From Symbiodinium natans (lineage: Eukaryota; Sar; Dinophyceae; Suessiales; Symbiodiniaceae), in assembly GCA_905221605.1 (NCBI GenBank), contig CAJNDS010002547.1, forward strand, positions 294,458 to 358,457: a stretch of DNA of 64,000 nucleotides, in the 5' to 3' direction. Shown piece after piece: positions 19,901 to 28,539 of this stretch. The notes beneath the pieces are model-generated. The model saw only the letters and a program-made list of their open reading frames with translations, searched no databases and was not told the origin of the DNA. Position numbers and translations under genes: made by a program. Positions within the stretch are counted from its first letter, which is position 1; every line of letters starts with the position of its first letter.

Positions 19901-21215
19901 TGGACATTTGCAATCCTCGTTTCAGGGCAAAGATAAAACAACCATGGCTGCAGTATATCCTCACCAGCTGTGCAAGGGCATCATTCGAGACATCAAGAAG
20001 TTTGTAGCAAGGACGAACGAGCACGGTTACATGATCTACTACAAGTGTGAGAAATGCCGACTTGGACGTGGGGCACCGCCTGGAGTGGAACACACCATGG
20101 TGCCGAAGGAATGTCGGTACGGACAGCCAGCGTTCCGAGAGCCAACGTCAAGTTCCTCAGCCTCTCTTCTGCCAGGTCCACACACGACTTCCCTTCCGGC
20201 ACGCGCTGCAGTGAACACGCCCCTGCCGCAGTTGCTGGAAGAGTTCCGGGAAGCCGCCATGAAAAGAAAACAGCTGGACGAGGTCAAAGTGAACATGCCG
20301 GACAACATCTCTCTCACAGCCATCGAGTCGGTGATGTTGAAACACCTGCTCCTGAGCCTGGTAGAGGACAGTGTGAACATCATCTCCGAGGAAAAGGGCA
20401 AGCACAATCACTGGAGTCAAGATCCAGTGCATCTCGGCGTTCTCCGAAAGATCTTCTCCAAGGTGATGAACGTGAAGGGAGTGTGCACGTCACTGCACGC
20501 TGAAACATGTCCTCTGCCAATGCCATTCCTTCGAACGGAATCAGCGCCTCTCAGAATGATCATCAAGGGCGATGTGAAACTTTGGACGGTAAAGCCAGCA
20601 GAAGACATACGAACGTACACCAACGCCCAGCTCAACGCCAAGATCTTCTCCGAGGACTGGGTCATTGCTGTGTTTGGCTCTGCGCCTCAGGACAAGGACT
20701 ACTGGGAGGTGGATCGAACGCGACATCGACTACAACGACACCATGTCAGGCCACGGACCGGTTTGTTCACCCCTCGAGAAGATGAACCTCCCGTGCCAGT
20801 CGAAGAGCTTCTTCCTTCGCGAGTCACGACGGCGACTCCCTACGAACATCCGGGGCCAAAAGTGATTATCAGAGATGAGTGGACATCACGAGACTCATCT
20901 AGAGCAGCTCTGGAAAAGGGTCGTTGGACGGGCACGACGGAATTCAAGATTGCTCCACCAGACGAGGACGAAGTCGAGGAGGACCCGGTGATCCGACGAG
21001 CAGAACAAGGCGAAGAGGAGCTGAACCAAAGAGATGAGGAGGCTGAAGTGGATGAGCTTCTCGAACAAAGCATCGACCCGCCTCGAAGGACCAACTACGA
21101 CTTCAGGCGTTTCTGGTCAGATTGCCGAAGCTTGCCAGAGATGATGTGGATCAGGCTCGTCGACTTCTGCTTGGACTACACGAACGTTTCTGGCATGGCA
21201 ACGTCCATGACCTGA
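16908..21215 (+). CDS. Copia polyprotein part 1: Gag, CCHC knuckle, protease, methyltransferase-like domain
   Basis: The first in-frame ATG after the LTR is at 16908 (codons are open further upstream). Residues ~1-230 look like a copia Gag helical region (PPGWRPGLESY ... LWLKQSGLS). An acidic Tyr/Glu/Asp-rich spacer follows, then a CCHC knuckle (CFICGSKWHMAADC, from residue 323) and a Lys/Gly-rich basic tract for RNA binding. Protease: IIDPGAANGLIG with the catalytic Asp at residue 522 (DPG instead of the usual DTG/DSG). Residues ~819-1030 form a methyltransferase-like domain: WEVCSGSARLS (SAM-loop-like), SPSCAPWS with Cys 882, and VMEQPW with Glu 928, in the order of C5-cytosine methyltransferase motifs I, IV and VI. 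A long acidic segment leads towards integrase. The homologous reading leaves this frame near 21,120; the last ~30 codons are out-of-frame tail. Confidence 0.85.
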   Translation: MAAPNTHVGGVPLEEFRKDVPPGWRPGLESYPLKTYFQKLRLWYRITDLPDECVGPLVAGRLGGGAQKIALELKLIRPDGRYDYGDAALVRLSTEQVVDPYDGVTILQHAIPSGVQALCNALREAYGDTDEIQTTRALENFFEHKRTQGQDLRQFSVEWDSRYEEAQLRAGLDINPVAKSYLWLKQSGLSQKHQDDLRLQVLGDMSRFQDIRNLALRLSHRLDPSSKSAGDVFYESYENDENEYYEDQEECYYNDAWWTDEGWMYDEYYQGESWDAWDWECEPDWEHEESPEPTANEIEDHEATDGVYGVGKGKGAGPFGGGCFICGSKWHMAADCPARGKGHGGGSGHQQTKGKSKGWYRPKGKGKKGKSAKGYGKGKGKSKYGKKGGRGPWSSRYYAQQEEQLRHAREGIHIGDSPKKVTVGKTEYFSLPAADHLRAKVEVPVLERSRPSATTTTSSEEAQEEEPGASQKNLHFSFFFRKKGRDTETPSTPRRQGHYEFTEGAEIYHTVAGRRRRGLIIDPGAANGLIGTETLRDLMAHVDQSDKVTKGLVWKEKRSEVTGISGEPDATLGEIQLPLPMLPGLQDAMYTADVVGGNASCCPALVGNPALVRMGAVIATDWFSNHDGLLIIPKKENDAEAKDFHLLRLLYTDSRHYLLPLDETYSAKSEETKAQSFLTSVEQQAQTMWKDVKPKIWYTHGPQHTEQKRNHLSEPTMTQTTTAHHDDLQEQSIELDAEILTSQVPDQSPWLPQSSEAYFDLPCTYPGDQIPEHLPEEKKKKLQRHYVSVKEEFYTKSAKRVVNPDNYDSWKKNRPTRHKVHLWEVCSGSARLSHLALLAGLCVAFPIDYRYGWDIGCHKHQKLILEAQELLDPDVLMVSPSCAPWSIAANRLPAAARARLQQEETTTLQFIKVMMMKQAERGKAFVMEQPWSSAMWTASPLAGLEYEIDGCRPRQRTDQCSFGAVDEKNMPIMKATGLQANMSVRNATRRCQGHRNGHGHLQSSFQGKDKTTMAAVYPHQLCKGIIRDIKKFVARTNEHGYMIYYKCEKCRLGRGAPPGVEHTMVPKECRYGQPAFREPTSSSSASLLPGPHTTSLPARAAVNTPLPQLLEEFREAAMKRKQLDEVKVNMPDNISLTAIESVMLKHLLLSLVEDSVNIISEEKGKHNHWSQDPVHLGVLRKIFSKVMNVKGVCTSLHAETCPLPMPFLRTESAPLRMIIKGDVKLWTVKPAEDIRTYTNAQLNAKIFSEDWVIAVFGSAPQDKDYWEVDRTRHRLQRHHVRPRTGLFTPREDEPPVPVEELLPSRVTTATPYEHPGPKVIIRDEWTSRDSSRAALEKGRWTGTTEFKIAPPDEDEVEEDPVIRRAEQGEEELNQRDEEAEVDELLEQSIDPPRRTNYDFRRFWSDCRSLPEMMWIRLVDFCLDYTNVSGMATSMT

Positions 21216-21562
21216 CAAACATGCTCACTCGGGCAGGTATGCCCACTGAAGTCACGAAGTTGGTGCCTGATGTGGTGGCATCGTGCTCGATATGCCGAAG
21301 GTTCAGCCGGTTAAAGCCAAAGCCTACGATCAGCACGCACCTCGCCACATGCTTCAATGAAGAGGTTCAAATCGATTACTTCCAGCTCTGGGAAAAATGG
21401 TACATGATCATCATCGACGTGGCCACGCGCTACAAAACAGTGGTTCAAGTACCTGGTCGTGATCTAGCCACGGCCTTGCAAACCTTGCTGCAAAGCTGGA
21501 TACGGTATTTCGGCCCGATGAGAACCTTGGTGTCAGACCAAGAAACAGCACTCATGTCATGA
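21119..21562 (+). pseudogene. Copia polyprotein part 2: integrase zinc-binding and core, frameshifted
   Basis: Lies in the frame two bases ahead of part 1 (a -1 or +2 shift). It opens LPKLARDDVDQARRLL and carries the HHCC zinc-binding domain of integrase (LHERFWH ... CSICRRF, ~21,175-21,300) and then the first two residues of the DDE triad, Asp at 21374 (VQIDYF) and Asp at 21536 (LVSDQET). It hits TGA at 21560-21562, right where the reading resumes in the original frame. Integrase joins the element DNA to the host chromosome; with these breaks it cannot be made as one chain by ordinary translation. Confidence 0.8.
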
Positions 21563-24500
21563 GGCAGCCGTCGAGCTGGAACGCTACAACATCAAGAGGC
21601 AACCGGCAGGCACAACACGTGGACGAGCGCAAGGAGAACACACGTCCACCGGCATAGTGGAAAAGCACGTCGAGTTGTCAAAGATCGCCATGATGAAAGC
21701 CAAAGCAGAAGCAGAGCGCCAAGGGCTGGACGTTGATGAGAAGGACCTCGCCGCAGAAGCCAGCTTCGCCCAGAATGCGACGATCAACCTTGGAGGCTAC
21801 ACGCCACATATGATGGTCACAGGAACGATGCCCATGCCCTTCTATGACATAGATGCTCCTGGAATCCAAGCCGTGACGGGAGCAACGCAAAGCAGCCAGT
21901 CAGTGTTTGAGCGAGCGCTGAGGCTGCGTCAGATCGCCTTGACAGCTGCTACACAGGCCATCGTGGAGAACAGAATTGTGCGTGCGCAACACACTCGACC
22001 ACAACGCGTGGCTACAGAGGAACTGAAGCCCGGAGTGTCGGAGGTGGAGTTTCATCGAGAAGATGCTGATGGGTTTGGATGGCGAGGCCCGGCATCTTTG
22101 CTGAAACTGCAAAACAATGGAACAGCCGTTGTGGAGTACAATGGCAGGCCCTATCTAATCCCTCTCCGCAACTTAAGAGCTTTCAGAGGAGTGTACCACA
22201 TGCACTACGACGAGACAGCGACGAGCCCCTCGAACAGGCCACTTCAAGAACTTGATGCCTGGTGCTCCATGCGTCGGCTTATGGAACACACGGAGAAGAT
22301 GGTGCCCTACAAGATCGAGACCATGGGACACCTCCGGAACCATCGCAACAAATGGCATGTGCTGCCCAAGCACGTCACCAAGAAGCAGCAGGAGGAAATC
22401 CTCAATGATGTCGTCTCCGCAGCAAAATTCTTGACCTCTAAGACTTGTCACGGTGTGCGGCTAGGACGAGGACTGCGAAAGATGGTGACACCAGAAGGCA
22501 GTACTGGAACATTGGTGGCCTGGAGAAAGAGCACCCAGAAAATCACAACCGTCGACAATCCCAACGGAACCGACATGAACACCAGCATGATACGGAATGA
22601 AGATCGGGATGTCATGTGCTACCTCTATTTCTACAGCTACGCAGACGAGTTTGTGGAGCCCATGGTGACGACCTCGCTGCCATCGAAAGCTCGTCGCGCA
22701 CCAGCACCTCCGGCGCTACCCGTGCAGCAGATGCAAGAGACTGTCGACATGGATGTTGACACCGAGCATAGAAAGCGCGACGGCCCGGAAACAAGAACGG
22801 TGACACTTGGTCCAGAAAGCAAGAAACAGAGGTATGGCTACATGGTGAAGCCGTCCGAATACGCGGCCGACGCGTTCCTGACTCTGCATCGACAGCGCTG
22901 GAAATATCAACCAGAAGCAAGCGGTCCAAGAGAAGAAAGTACAGAAGAGGCAGCGAACCACGAAACACACTTCTTGGAAACTCAACAGAAGAACGAGCTC
23001 TTCTACATGAACACGCCTGGCTGGATGGCAGATATTGGACAAGGTTGCATTTTCAAGGTAGACACTGAAGTGGACAACATCGACGAGGAGAAGGCGCTGA
23101 CCATGTGGCCAGAAGTGGAGGCCTCCGACAAGAAAGAAGTGATGCAGTTCGTGAATGAGAAGGCGTTCAAGGCGGTACGCAGAAGCGAGCTCAAGGAACA
23201 GTGCGCCTTGATTGATGCCATCTGGGTACGCAAGTTCAAGAGACTGGCGGACAAAACGAAAACCGTCAAGAGCCGACTGTGCGTACGAGGTTGTCACGAC
23301 CCGTGGAAAGGAGACATGATGACACGATCGACCACGGCCACCAGGCTATCGCAGAGACTTATTCTATCAGCTGCTGCTTGCAATGATGACTGCGTGGAAA
23401 GTTGGGACATCGCAGGGGCCTTCTTGAAAGGGCTCACCTATGAGCAGCTTTGGAAGTATCTCAAGAAGCTTGGCCTGAAGACCGTGGAGAGAGAGATCGC
23501 CATCGTACCACCGAAGAATGTTTGGAGACATCTCAAGCAGTTGTCCAGCGAGTTTGACATTCCTGAAGACGAGCTCAACGACTACGTGCTCCTTTGCCTC
23601 AAACCGGTGTACGGACTTTCCGAGGCACCGCTAGCCTGGCAACTGTTTCTCCATCAGTGTCTTCGTGAGCTTGGTGGAATCCAGTCGAATTTCGACGAAT
23701 GCTACTGGTATTGGCCGAAGAAAACACCAGGAAGATTGCCATCGTCAGCTTTGACCACGCATGTGGACGATCTTGGCACACATGGCAAACAGCGATGGCT
23801 TGATGAAACCTTCGAGGCTCTGGTGAAGAAGTTCGGCAAGCTCACAAGGCAGACGCTTCCTTTTGTGCACTGTGGCTGTCGTTACTCTCGTGTTGGACGA
23901 ACCTTCAAGGTGGATCAGGCCGACTACGTGAGCATGCTACAGCCGATCAAGTATGACAAGATGGACGAGAACCAGCCCCTGAACGCAGCCGGAACCACAC
24001 AGCTCCGCTCGGCAGTGGGAGCATTGATGTGGACAGGACTCACCAGGCCAGATCTTCTTGCTGAACTTTCTGGTCTTCAGAGTGTGATGAACAAGGCCAC
24101 AGTGAAACACCTGAAGGAGGCGAACAACCTCATCGAGAGAGCGAAGCGTGACAAGGACGTGGCCATCTACTACCGTCCGTTCAATACCGATCAGCTGCGA
24201 ATTGTGTGCGTCCATGATGCCTCTGCCGCCACGGCAACGAAGAACTACGCCCAAGAAGGAGTGTTGGTATTCCTGATGGAAGACCATTTGGATATCAAAC
24301 AGGATCACATCGTATGCACCGATGAGTTTGTGTCCAAGTACGTGAGCGGCGCTGCGCACCTTCTACATGTACAATCGAGCAAAGCAAAGAGGGTTTCCTA
24401 TTCCACAAGTCATGGTGAGACTTTGGCCGCTATGAATGGTTTGGAATGCGCCACGCTCATCTCGACCAGGCTGTCGGAGATCTCGCACGGGCACAAGCAG

Positions 24501-25535
24501 CCGACGTTGCAACAACTCTTGGCCATACAGGAGAAAGGCAATGCACACTGGCCCGTGGACATGATGACAGATTGCAGAGATTATTGGTCTCTATCGACGG
24601 GAGAGCGAAGCCTCCCACAGGACAAGAGTCAGAGGATATATCTGCTAGCGCTTCGTGAGGCAAGAGCGTGTGGCAGGATGAGATGGAACATCTTAACGCC
24701 GACCGAGTGTATGACATCAGATGCCTTGACAAAGACCATGGAATCACTTTGCCTTCGTCATTTCTTGAGTTCCGGAGTGGTGAAGTTCTGGAACACAGAT
24801 CACTCCATGGAGATGAAGAGACTGCGCCCGTCCGACACCGAAGCCAGCGAGGACGACTTGATTGCAGGTGACGCGGCCATCATCGCGAAAAGGTCGTGGG
24901 CGACAACTACCGTGGCGATGACCTTGGCAACAAGACGTTCGGTGTGGCCTTGGATGGTCATGGCACTTGTGGCTCCTACACCGAGTACGGCGACATCCAC
25001 GTCTACGTCCTCTTCTACAACTTCGGTGGACACCTACAACTCCCTCTTCGAGACCTACGACTTGGTGCTGCTCATGGTTGCGATCCTCATTGCCATTGCC
25101 GCTTCCAGCATTGCCATCTGCGTCGACCGCACATGCTTCAGGACTACAAGAGCTCCGAAAACCAACGCCGACGACTATGTCACGCACCTCGAGGAGACGA
25201 TGACCGAGAAGAACATGGAGCTCGAGGTGATGCGCCACTACAACCAGCGGCTCATCCAAGAAAACGATCAGCTACGTGAACAGCTGAACAACAGTCAAGA
25301 AGAATTTGAGCTGCTTCGACGGATACACTTCCCAGCTACGCCTTCGAGAACACCGCCGCCTCCTGTGCCTCAACCTCCTGCGCAATATCCAGTACCACCA
25401 ACGCAAGGGCACATAGGAACACTGTACATCTGTCGCTCCCGCGGCAACTGCTATCACAAGCAAAGCTGCCCGAACGCACTGCGCACAGCAGTTCCGATTC
25501 AGCCCTGCTCCATCTGTTTCAACACCGGAGCATGA
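21558..25535 (+). CDS. Copia polyprotein part 3: integrase end, reverse transcriptase, RNase H, membrane/coiled-coil tail
   Basis: Back in the frame of part 1; the homologous reading starts HEAAVELERYN at 21558. The DDE Glu is at 21660 (TGIVEKHVEL), about 41 residues after the second Asp, the spacing usual for integrases. The RVT_2 reverse transcriptase has SWDIAGAF (Asp 23406) and HVDD (23760-23771), His replacing the usual Tyr of YVDD. RNase H has VHDAS (~24215), HGETLA (~24411), TDCRDYW (~24566) and TSDALTK (~24715), with all four acidic residues present. After RNase H comes an extension of about 260 residues: a Ser/Thr-rich stretch, a hydrophobic helix (YDLVLLMVAILIAIAASS, ~25,057-25,122), a coiled coil (~25,185-25,320), a Pro-rich linker and a Cys/His end (CYHKQSCPNA ... 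CSICFNTG). The tail is not part of the classical copia layout. Confidence 0.88.
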   Translation, partial: HEAAVELERYNIKRQPAGTTRGRAQGEHTSTGIVEKHVELSKIAMMKAKAEAERQGLDVDEKDLAAEASFAQNATINLGGYTPHMMVTGTMPMPFYDIDAPGIQAVTGATQSSQSVFERALRLRQIALTAATQAIVENRIVRAQHTRPQRVATEELKPGVSEVEFHREDADGFGWRGPASLLKLQNNGTAVVEYNGRPYLIPLRNLRAFRGVYHMHYDETATSPSNRPLQELDAWCSMRRLMEHTEKMVPYKIETMGHLRNHRNKWHVLPKHVTKKQQEEILNDVVSAAKFLTSKTCHGVRLGRGLRKMVTPEGSTGTLVAWRKSTQKITTVDNPNGTDMNTSMIRNEDRDVMCYLYFYSYADEFVEPMVTTSLPSKARRAPAPPALPVQQMQETVDMDVDTEHRKRDGPETRTVTLGPESKKQRYGYMVKPSEYAADAFLTLHRQRWKYQPEASGPREESTEEAANHETHFLETQQKNELFYMNTPGWMADIGQGCIFKVDTEVDNIDEEKALTMWPEVEASDKKEVMQFVNEKAFKAVRRSELKEQCALIDAIWVRKFKRLADKTKTVKSRLCVRGCHDPWKGDMMTRSTTATRLSQRLILSAAACNDDCVESWDIAGAFLKGLTYEQLWKYLKKLGLKTVEREIAIVPPKNVWRHLKQLSSEFDIPEDELNDYVLLCLKPVYGLSEAPLAWQLFLHQCLRELGGIQSNFDECYWYWPKKTPGRLPSSALTTHVDDLGTHGKQRWLDETFEALVKKFGKLTRQTLPFVHCGCRYSRVGRTFKVDQADYVSMLQPIKYDKMDENQPLNAAGTTQLRSAVGALMWTGLTRPDLLAELSGLQSVMNKATVKHLKEANNLIERAKRDKDVAIYYRPFNTDQLRIVCVHDASAATATKNYAQEGVLVFLMEDHLDIKQDHIVCTDEFVSKYVSGAAHLLHVQSSKAKRVSYSTSHGETLAAMNGLECATLISTRLSEISHGHKQPTLQQLLAIQEKGNAHWPVDMMTDCRDYWSLSTGERSLPQDKSQRIYLLALREARACGRMRWNILTPTECMTSDALTKTMESLCLRHFLSSGVVKFWNTDHSMEMKRLRPSDTEASEDDLIAGDAAIIAKRSWATTTVAMTLATRRSVWPWMVMALVAPTPSTATSTSTSSSTTSVDTYNSLFETYDLVLLMVAILIAIAASSIAICVDRTCFRTTRAPKTNADDYVTHLEETMTEKNMELEVMRHYNQRLIQENDQLREQLNNSQEEFELLRRIHFPATPSRTPPPPVPQPPAQYPVPPTQGHIGTLYICRSRGNCYHKQSCPNALRTAVPIQPCSICFNTGA

Positions 25536-25540
25536 AGCGG

Positions 25541-25646
25541 AATCAAGACATGTATAGGCACCGAGAGGTGCATGAACATTCGCACTATCCAAACTTGTTA
25601 CCGCAGCCGGCTTGAGCATATTGAAAAGAGTCCAGAGTTCTTAACT
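25541..25646 (+). repeat. Right LTR of copia element
   Basis: Identical to 16403-16508. It begins six bases after the polyprotein stop codon. A short purine run (GAAGCGG, 25534-25540) just before it may be the plus-strand primer site. CCTG follows at 25647-25650. Confidence 0.9.
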
Positions 25647-25739
25647 CCTGTGGTCTGGCACACACGGTACAAAAATCTCATTTCATCATCATGACAGGCG
25701 CAGGTGAAAAGGTTGTACTCCACACAGTCACCAATGCAT

Positions 25740-26220
25740 CAGTGTGTGTGTGTGTGTGTGTCCGTGTCTGTGTTGGGAGACGGGGATGCGTACAACAAGA
25801 CTGTGTGTTGAATGTTTTGCCGGAAATCGTGTATGACATTTTGAATTCGGGTATGGGATGCCAGCTTGTGTATTTGGTGCGGGGGGCTCTGGCGACATTG
25901 CTTTGCAGAAAGGTGTGCGGAATAAGACCGTTCGTTGAGGGGTGTGGCGTTTTGCTTTTTGTGCATGGGCTGCCGCTTTGTGCCTGTGTGCGTGTGTTTG
26001 TGTTGGGACACGGGGAGGCGTGCAACAAGACTGTGTGTTGAATGTTTTGCCGGAAATCGTGTGTGACATATTGAATCTGGGCATGGGATGCCAACTTGTG
26101 TATTAGGTGCAGGGGGCTCTGGCGAGATTGCTTTGCAGAAAGGTGTGCAAAATAAGACCGTTCTTCGAGTGGTGTGGCATTTTGCTTTTTGTGCATGGGC
26201 TGCCACCTTGGGTAGCAAAA
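25740..26220. repeat. Diverged satellite, ~230-bp unit, related to the 12.6-14.8 kb array
   Basis: Two units with TGTGTGTTGAATGTTTTGCC recurring 230 bp apart (25802, 26032). They share the block around GGGGGGCTCTGGCG...TTTGCAGAAAGGTGTG and the GTGTGGC...TTTTG...GCATGGGC phrase with the 337/339-bp array 11-13 kb upstream, but are strongly diverged from it. Confidence 0.85.
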
Positions 26221-26337
26221 CGGCACAGGTCTCGCACCAACGTTGTGGACAACATGGTGCGTTGGCACATGTAGGCCGCAAAACCATACGGGGTTGGCAC
26301 ATGTAGTGGCCTTTGGAATTTTGGCATGGGTGTCCCG

Positions 26338-26461
26338 AGACGTGTGTACGTACGTACGTACGCATGTACGTATGTACGTATGTACGTATGTACGTATGTA
26401 CGTATGTACGTATGCACGTACGTACGTACCAGTGTGTGTGTGTGTGTGCGCGCGCGGGTAT

Positions 26462-26496
<35 letters not shown>

Positions 26497-26500
26497 TCTG
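26338..26500. repeat. (GTACGTAT)n and (GT)n alternating purine-pyrimidine tract
   Basis: 26338-26430 is an octamer/tetramer repeat of GTACGTAT/GTAC, followed by GT runs, a CGCGCGCG patch and (GT)n at 26465-26493. The whole segment alternates purine and pyrimidine and is a Z-DNA candidate. Repeated Tyr-Val/Thr-Tyr translations across it are artefacts. Confidence 0.9.
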
Positions 26501-26955
26501 CGTGTCTGTCTGTCTGTGCACTCGCGCGTGCGTCCGTGCTGGCATGGGGGGCCAACTTTGGTACGGGGCTTTGGCGAGATCTGTTTCCGGAGCAGCAAGA
26601 TTACATTGCCAGAAACTGCGCGAGACATCTTCAATGTGTGAATGTGTGTTGTTACGGGGGAGTCTGGTGAGACCTGGCAGACTGATGTGCAACAAGGCTC
26701 AGCATTTCGAATTCACCAGAAACGGTGAACGGCGTTTTCGCTTTAGTCATGGGCTGTGGATGTGTGTTGGTTCAAGAATGTGCGAGACTCCTTGCAGAAA
26801 GGCGTGCAACCAACCGTGTTTGGACTGTTGCCCGTCGCGTGCGTGTTGGCGCGAGGGCCGCGAGTGTTGTGTATTTTGGCACGAGAGCTTCTTTGCTCGA
26901 TGAATGCGGATAGCAAGGCAGCGTTTCGGTCAGGCATCAGCTGCCACTATCGAGA
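26501..26955. other. Spacer between satellite fragments
   Basis: Short overlapping frames in satellite-like, Cys/Arg-biased sequence. No domain seen. Confidence 0.45.
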
Positions 26956-27170
26956 AATTCTGCTTTGCAGAAGGGTGTGCAAACAAGACCGTTCTCTGTG
27001 TGGTGTGGCATCTTGATGTTTAGGCATGGGCTGCCGCCTTGTGTATGTGTGCGTGTGTCTGTGTTGGGACGCGGGAAGGCGTACAACAAGACTGTGTGTT
27101 GAATGTTTTGCCGGAAACCGTGTGTGACATATTGAATCTGGGCATGGGATGCCAACTTGTGTTGTGCCGA
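26956..27170. repeat. Further fragment of the 230-bp satellite family
   Basis: TTTGCAGAAGGGTGTGCAAACAAG at 26963 continues into TTTAGGCATGGGCTGCCGCC and then TGTGTGTTGAATGTTTTGCC (27092), the same order of phrases as at 25.8 and 26.0 kb. Confidence 0.8.
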
Positions 27171-27224
27171 CCGCATGCGGCCGAGATGGGATCGTGGGAG
27201 TATTCAGTTGCATTGAATCAGTTC

Positions 27225-27480
27225 TTGGAGACTCGAATGCTTAGAGCTGTGCACTGCAGGCTCCCGATTCCTTCGTTCAATTTTTTGAGAACAATCGTCT
27301 TCTGACTTGATATCGCTTGACCGCTTTTCCATCTGAGGTCGACGGTGGTGCAAGATGCTAGTTCGCCGAAGCAGGTTACGCTTCTGAAAGCCATGTGATC
27401 AGCATCGTCCACAATAACCTTGAGCATCTGTTGAAGGGCACCCATGCTGTAGAGGAATGTGTGTGTGTGGCTTGAAAGCC
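27225..27480 (+). pseudogene. Degenerate duplicate of the 34.77-34.98 kb exon region
   Basis: Matches 34,770-34,985 in order: GCACTGCAGGCTCCCGA, a T-rich intron-like piece, CTTTTCCATCTGAGGTCGAC with GGTGGTGCA, then a coding-like stretch IVHNNLEHLLKGTH (compare DIVQKNLGHLLEGTR downstream). After that this copy runs into a GTGTGTGT stretch and loses the frame, so I read it as a broken copy of an exon start. Confidence 0.6.
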
Positions 27481-28539
27481 AAGTACACGCACTTCGCCGA
27501 AGCTGACGTCAGAAAGATTGACCCCGCACTGGTCCGAGACTTGATCATGCGCTGCCACAGCCTCCATTCGAAGCTCTTCTTGGCAGCCGTCTTTCCGTGG
27601 ACATTGCACACCGAGGCCTTCCCGACTTGGAAGGACTTAGGTTCCATCTGTTGAGCCGAATTTGGATCTCTTGCTGCCCTCACCTGAAGAGCACAAGCAC
27701 ACCTGCTGCGGAAACACACATGTTGGCAGCACTGGGAGGCATCCAGCAGTCGTTGGCCACTCTTCTCAAGCAAGAAAAGCTTAAAAAGGCAGGAGCTCCT
27801 CATTTCCCGCATAGAGGCACTTTTCTCGATGCGACTCCTCGAAGCGCTTCCAGCCCCGGGCTCCAGCCCTGCAGCCAATATTTCACAGCCATGAGGCGCA
27901 CTTGTGCTGTGAGAAGAAAGCAACCTGAGCGCTGTGGATCTTTGCATCGCATGAGTCGTGATTGCAGAATTATGCTGGCATGCTCAGGCCTAGACTACCC
28001 AATGTTTTGGATCGTCTGCGTCGTTGTTGCATCGCTTTCATCTCCTTTATGCAGGCTTTCAAGTCCTCGAACCATCGAGTCTTCGAAGATGCTGTACAAG
28101 AAGCTCATGACTCATGACTGTGCAGGTGTTGTGTGCAGCCAATGCAAAGGCATGCTGATCGTATCTGACCGATACAACAATCACGCTGACCTGTTGGGCG
28201 CATGTGTTTGACCGGAGTGTTGGCCATGGTGGGCATCGGTCTGGACGAACGTGTCCAGCGCCTTGACCGCATCTTCCAGAGTTACTTCTATCTTCCTGCA
28301 TGCTCTCTGACAAGCACTGATATGTGCTCCGTGTGGCAGGCTGTCGCCAAACCAGATGGCCGAAGAAAGGTGCCTAACATGTTGAAGACAGCTGGTGATT
28401 TGGTGATGCCCCTCTGCTAAGTCGAGCTGCCAATCCACTGTGACAGACGTGTGAGGTCTATCTTGAATACGTCTCTGGACGAGCTGACCTCACCAAGGCG
28501 GCCTGCCCCTCTAACATTCCTCAGTGTTCTGTCCACCTC
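27481..28539. other. Spacer, no gene recognised
   Basis: Open frames up to 204 codons on plus (27597-28211) and 182 on minus (27399-27947) overlap each other. None shows a recognisable domain. Unrecognised exons are possible. Confidence 0.35.

Larger units (their letters stand above)
16403..25646 (+). mobile_element. Ty1/copia-type LTR retrotransposon, 9.24 kb, near complete
   Basis: Bounded by identical 106-bp direct repeats (16403-16508, 25541-25646) and flanked by CCTG on both sides (16399-16402, 25647-25650), a likely 4-bp target duplication. A primer-binding-like site follows the left LTR. The order Gag, protease, integrase, reverse transcriptase, RNase H is the copia (Pseudoviridae) order, with integrase before RT. 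Extra regions are a methyltransferase-like domain between protease and integrase and a membrane/coiled-coil/Cys tail after RNase H. Two frameshifts hit the integrase, so the copy is probably not autonomous unless they are recoded or are assembly errors. Identical LTRs point to a recent insertion. Confidence 0.92.

Noticed and set aside
24782-25535. True envelope gene of a retrovirus
   Set aside because: There is a membrane helix and coiled coil but no signal peptide, no separate ORF and no furin-type cleavage site or glycoprotein ectodomain.
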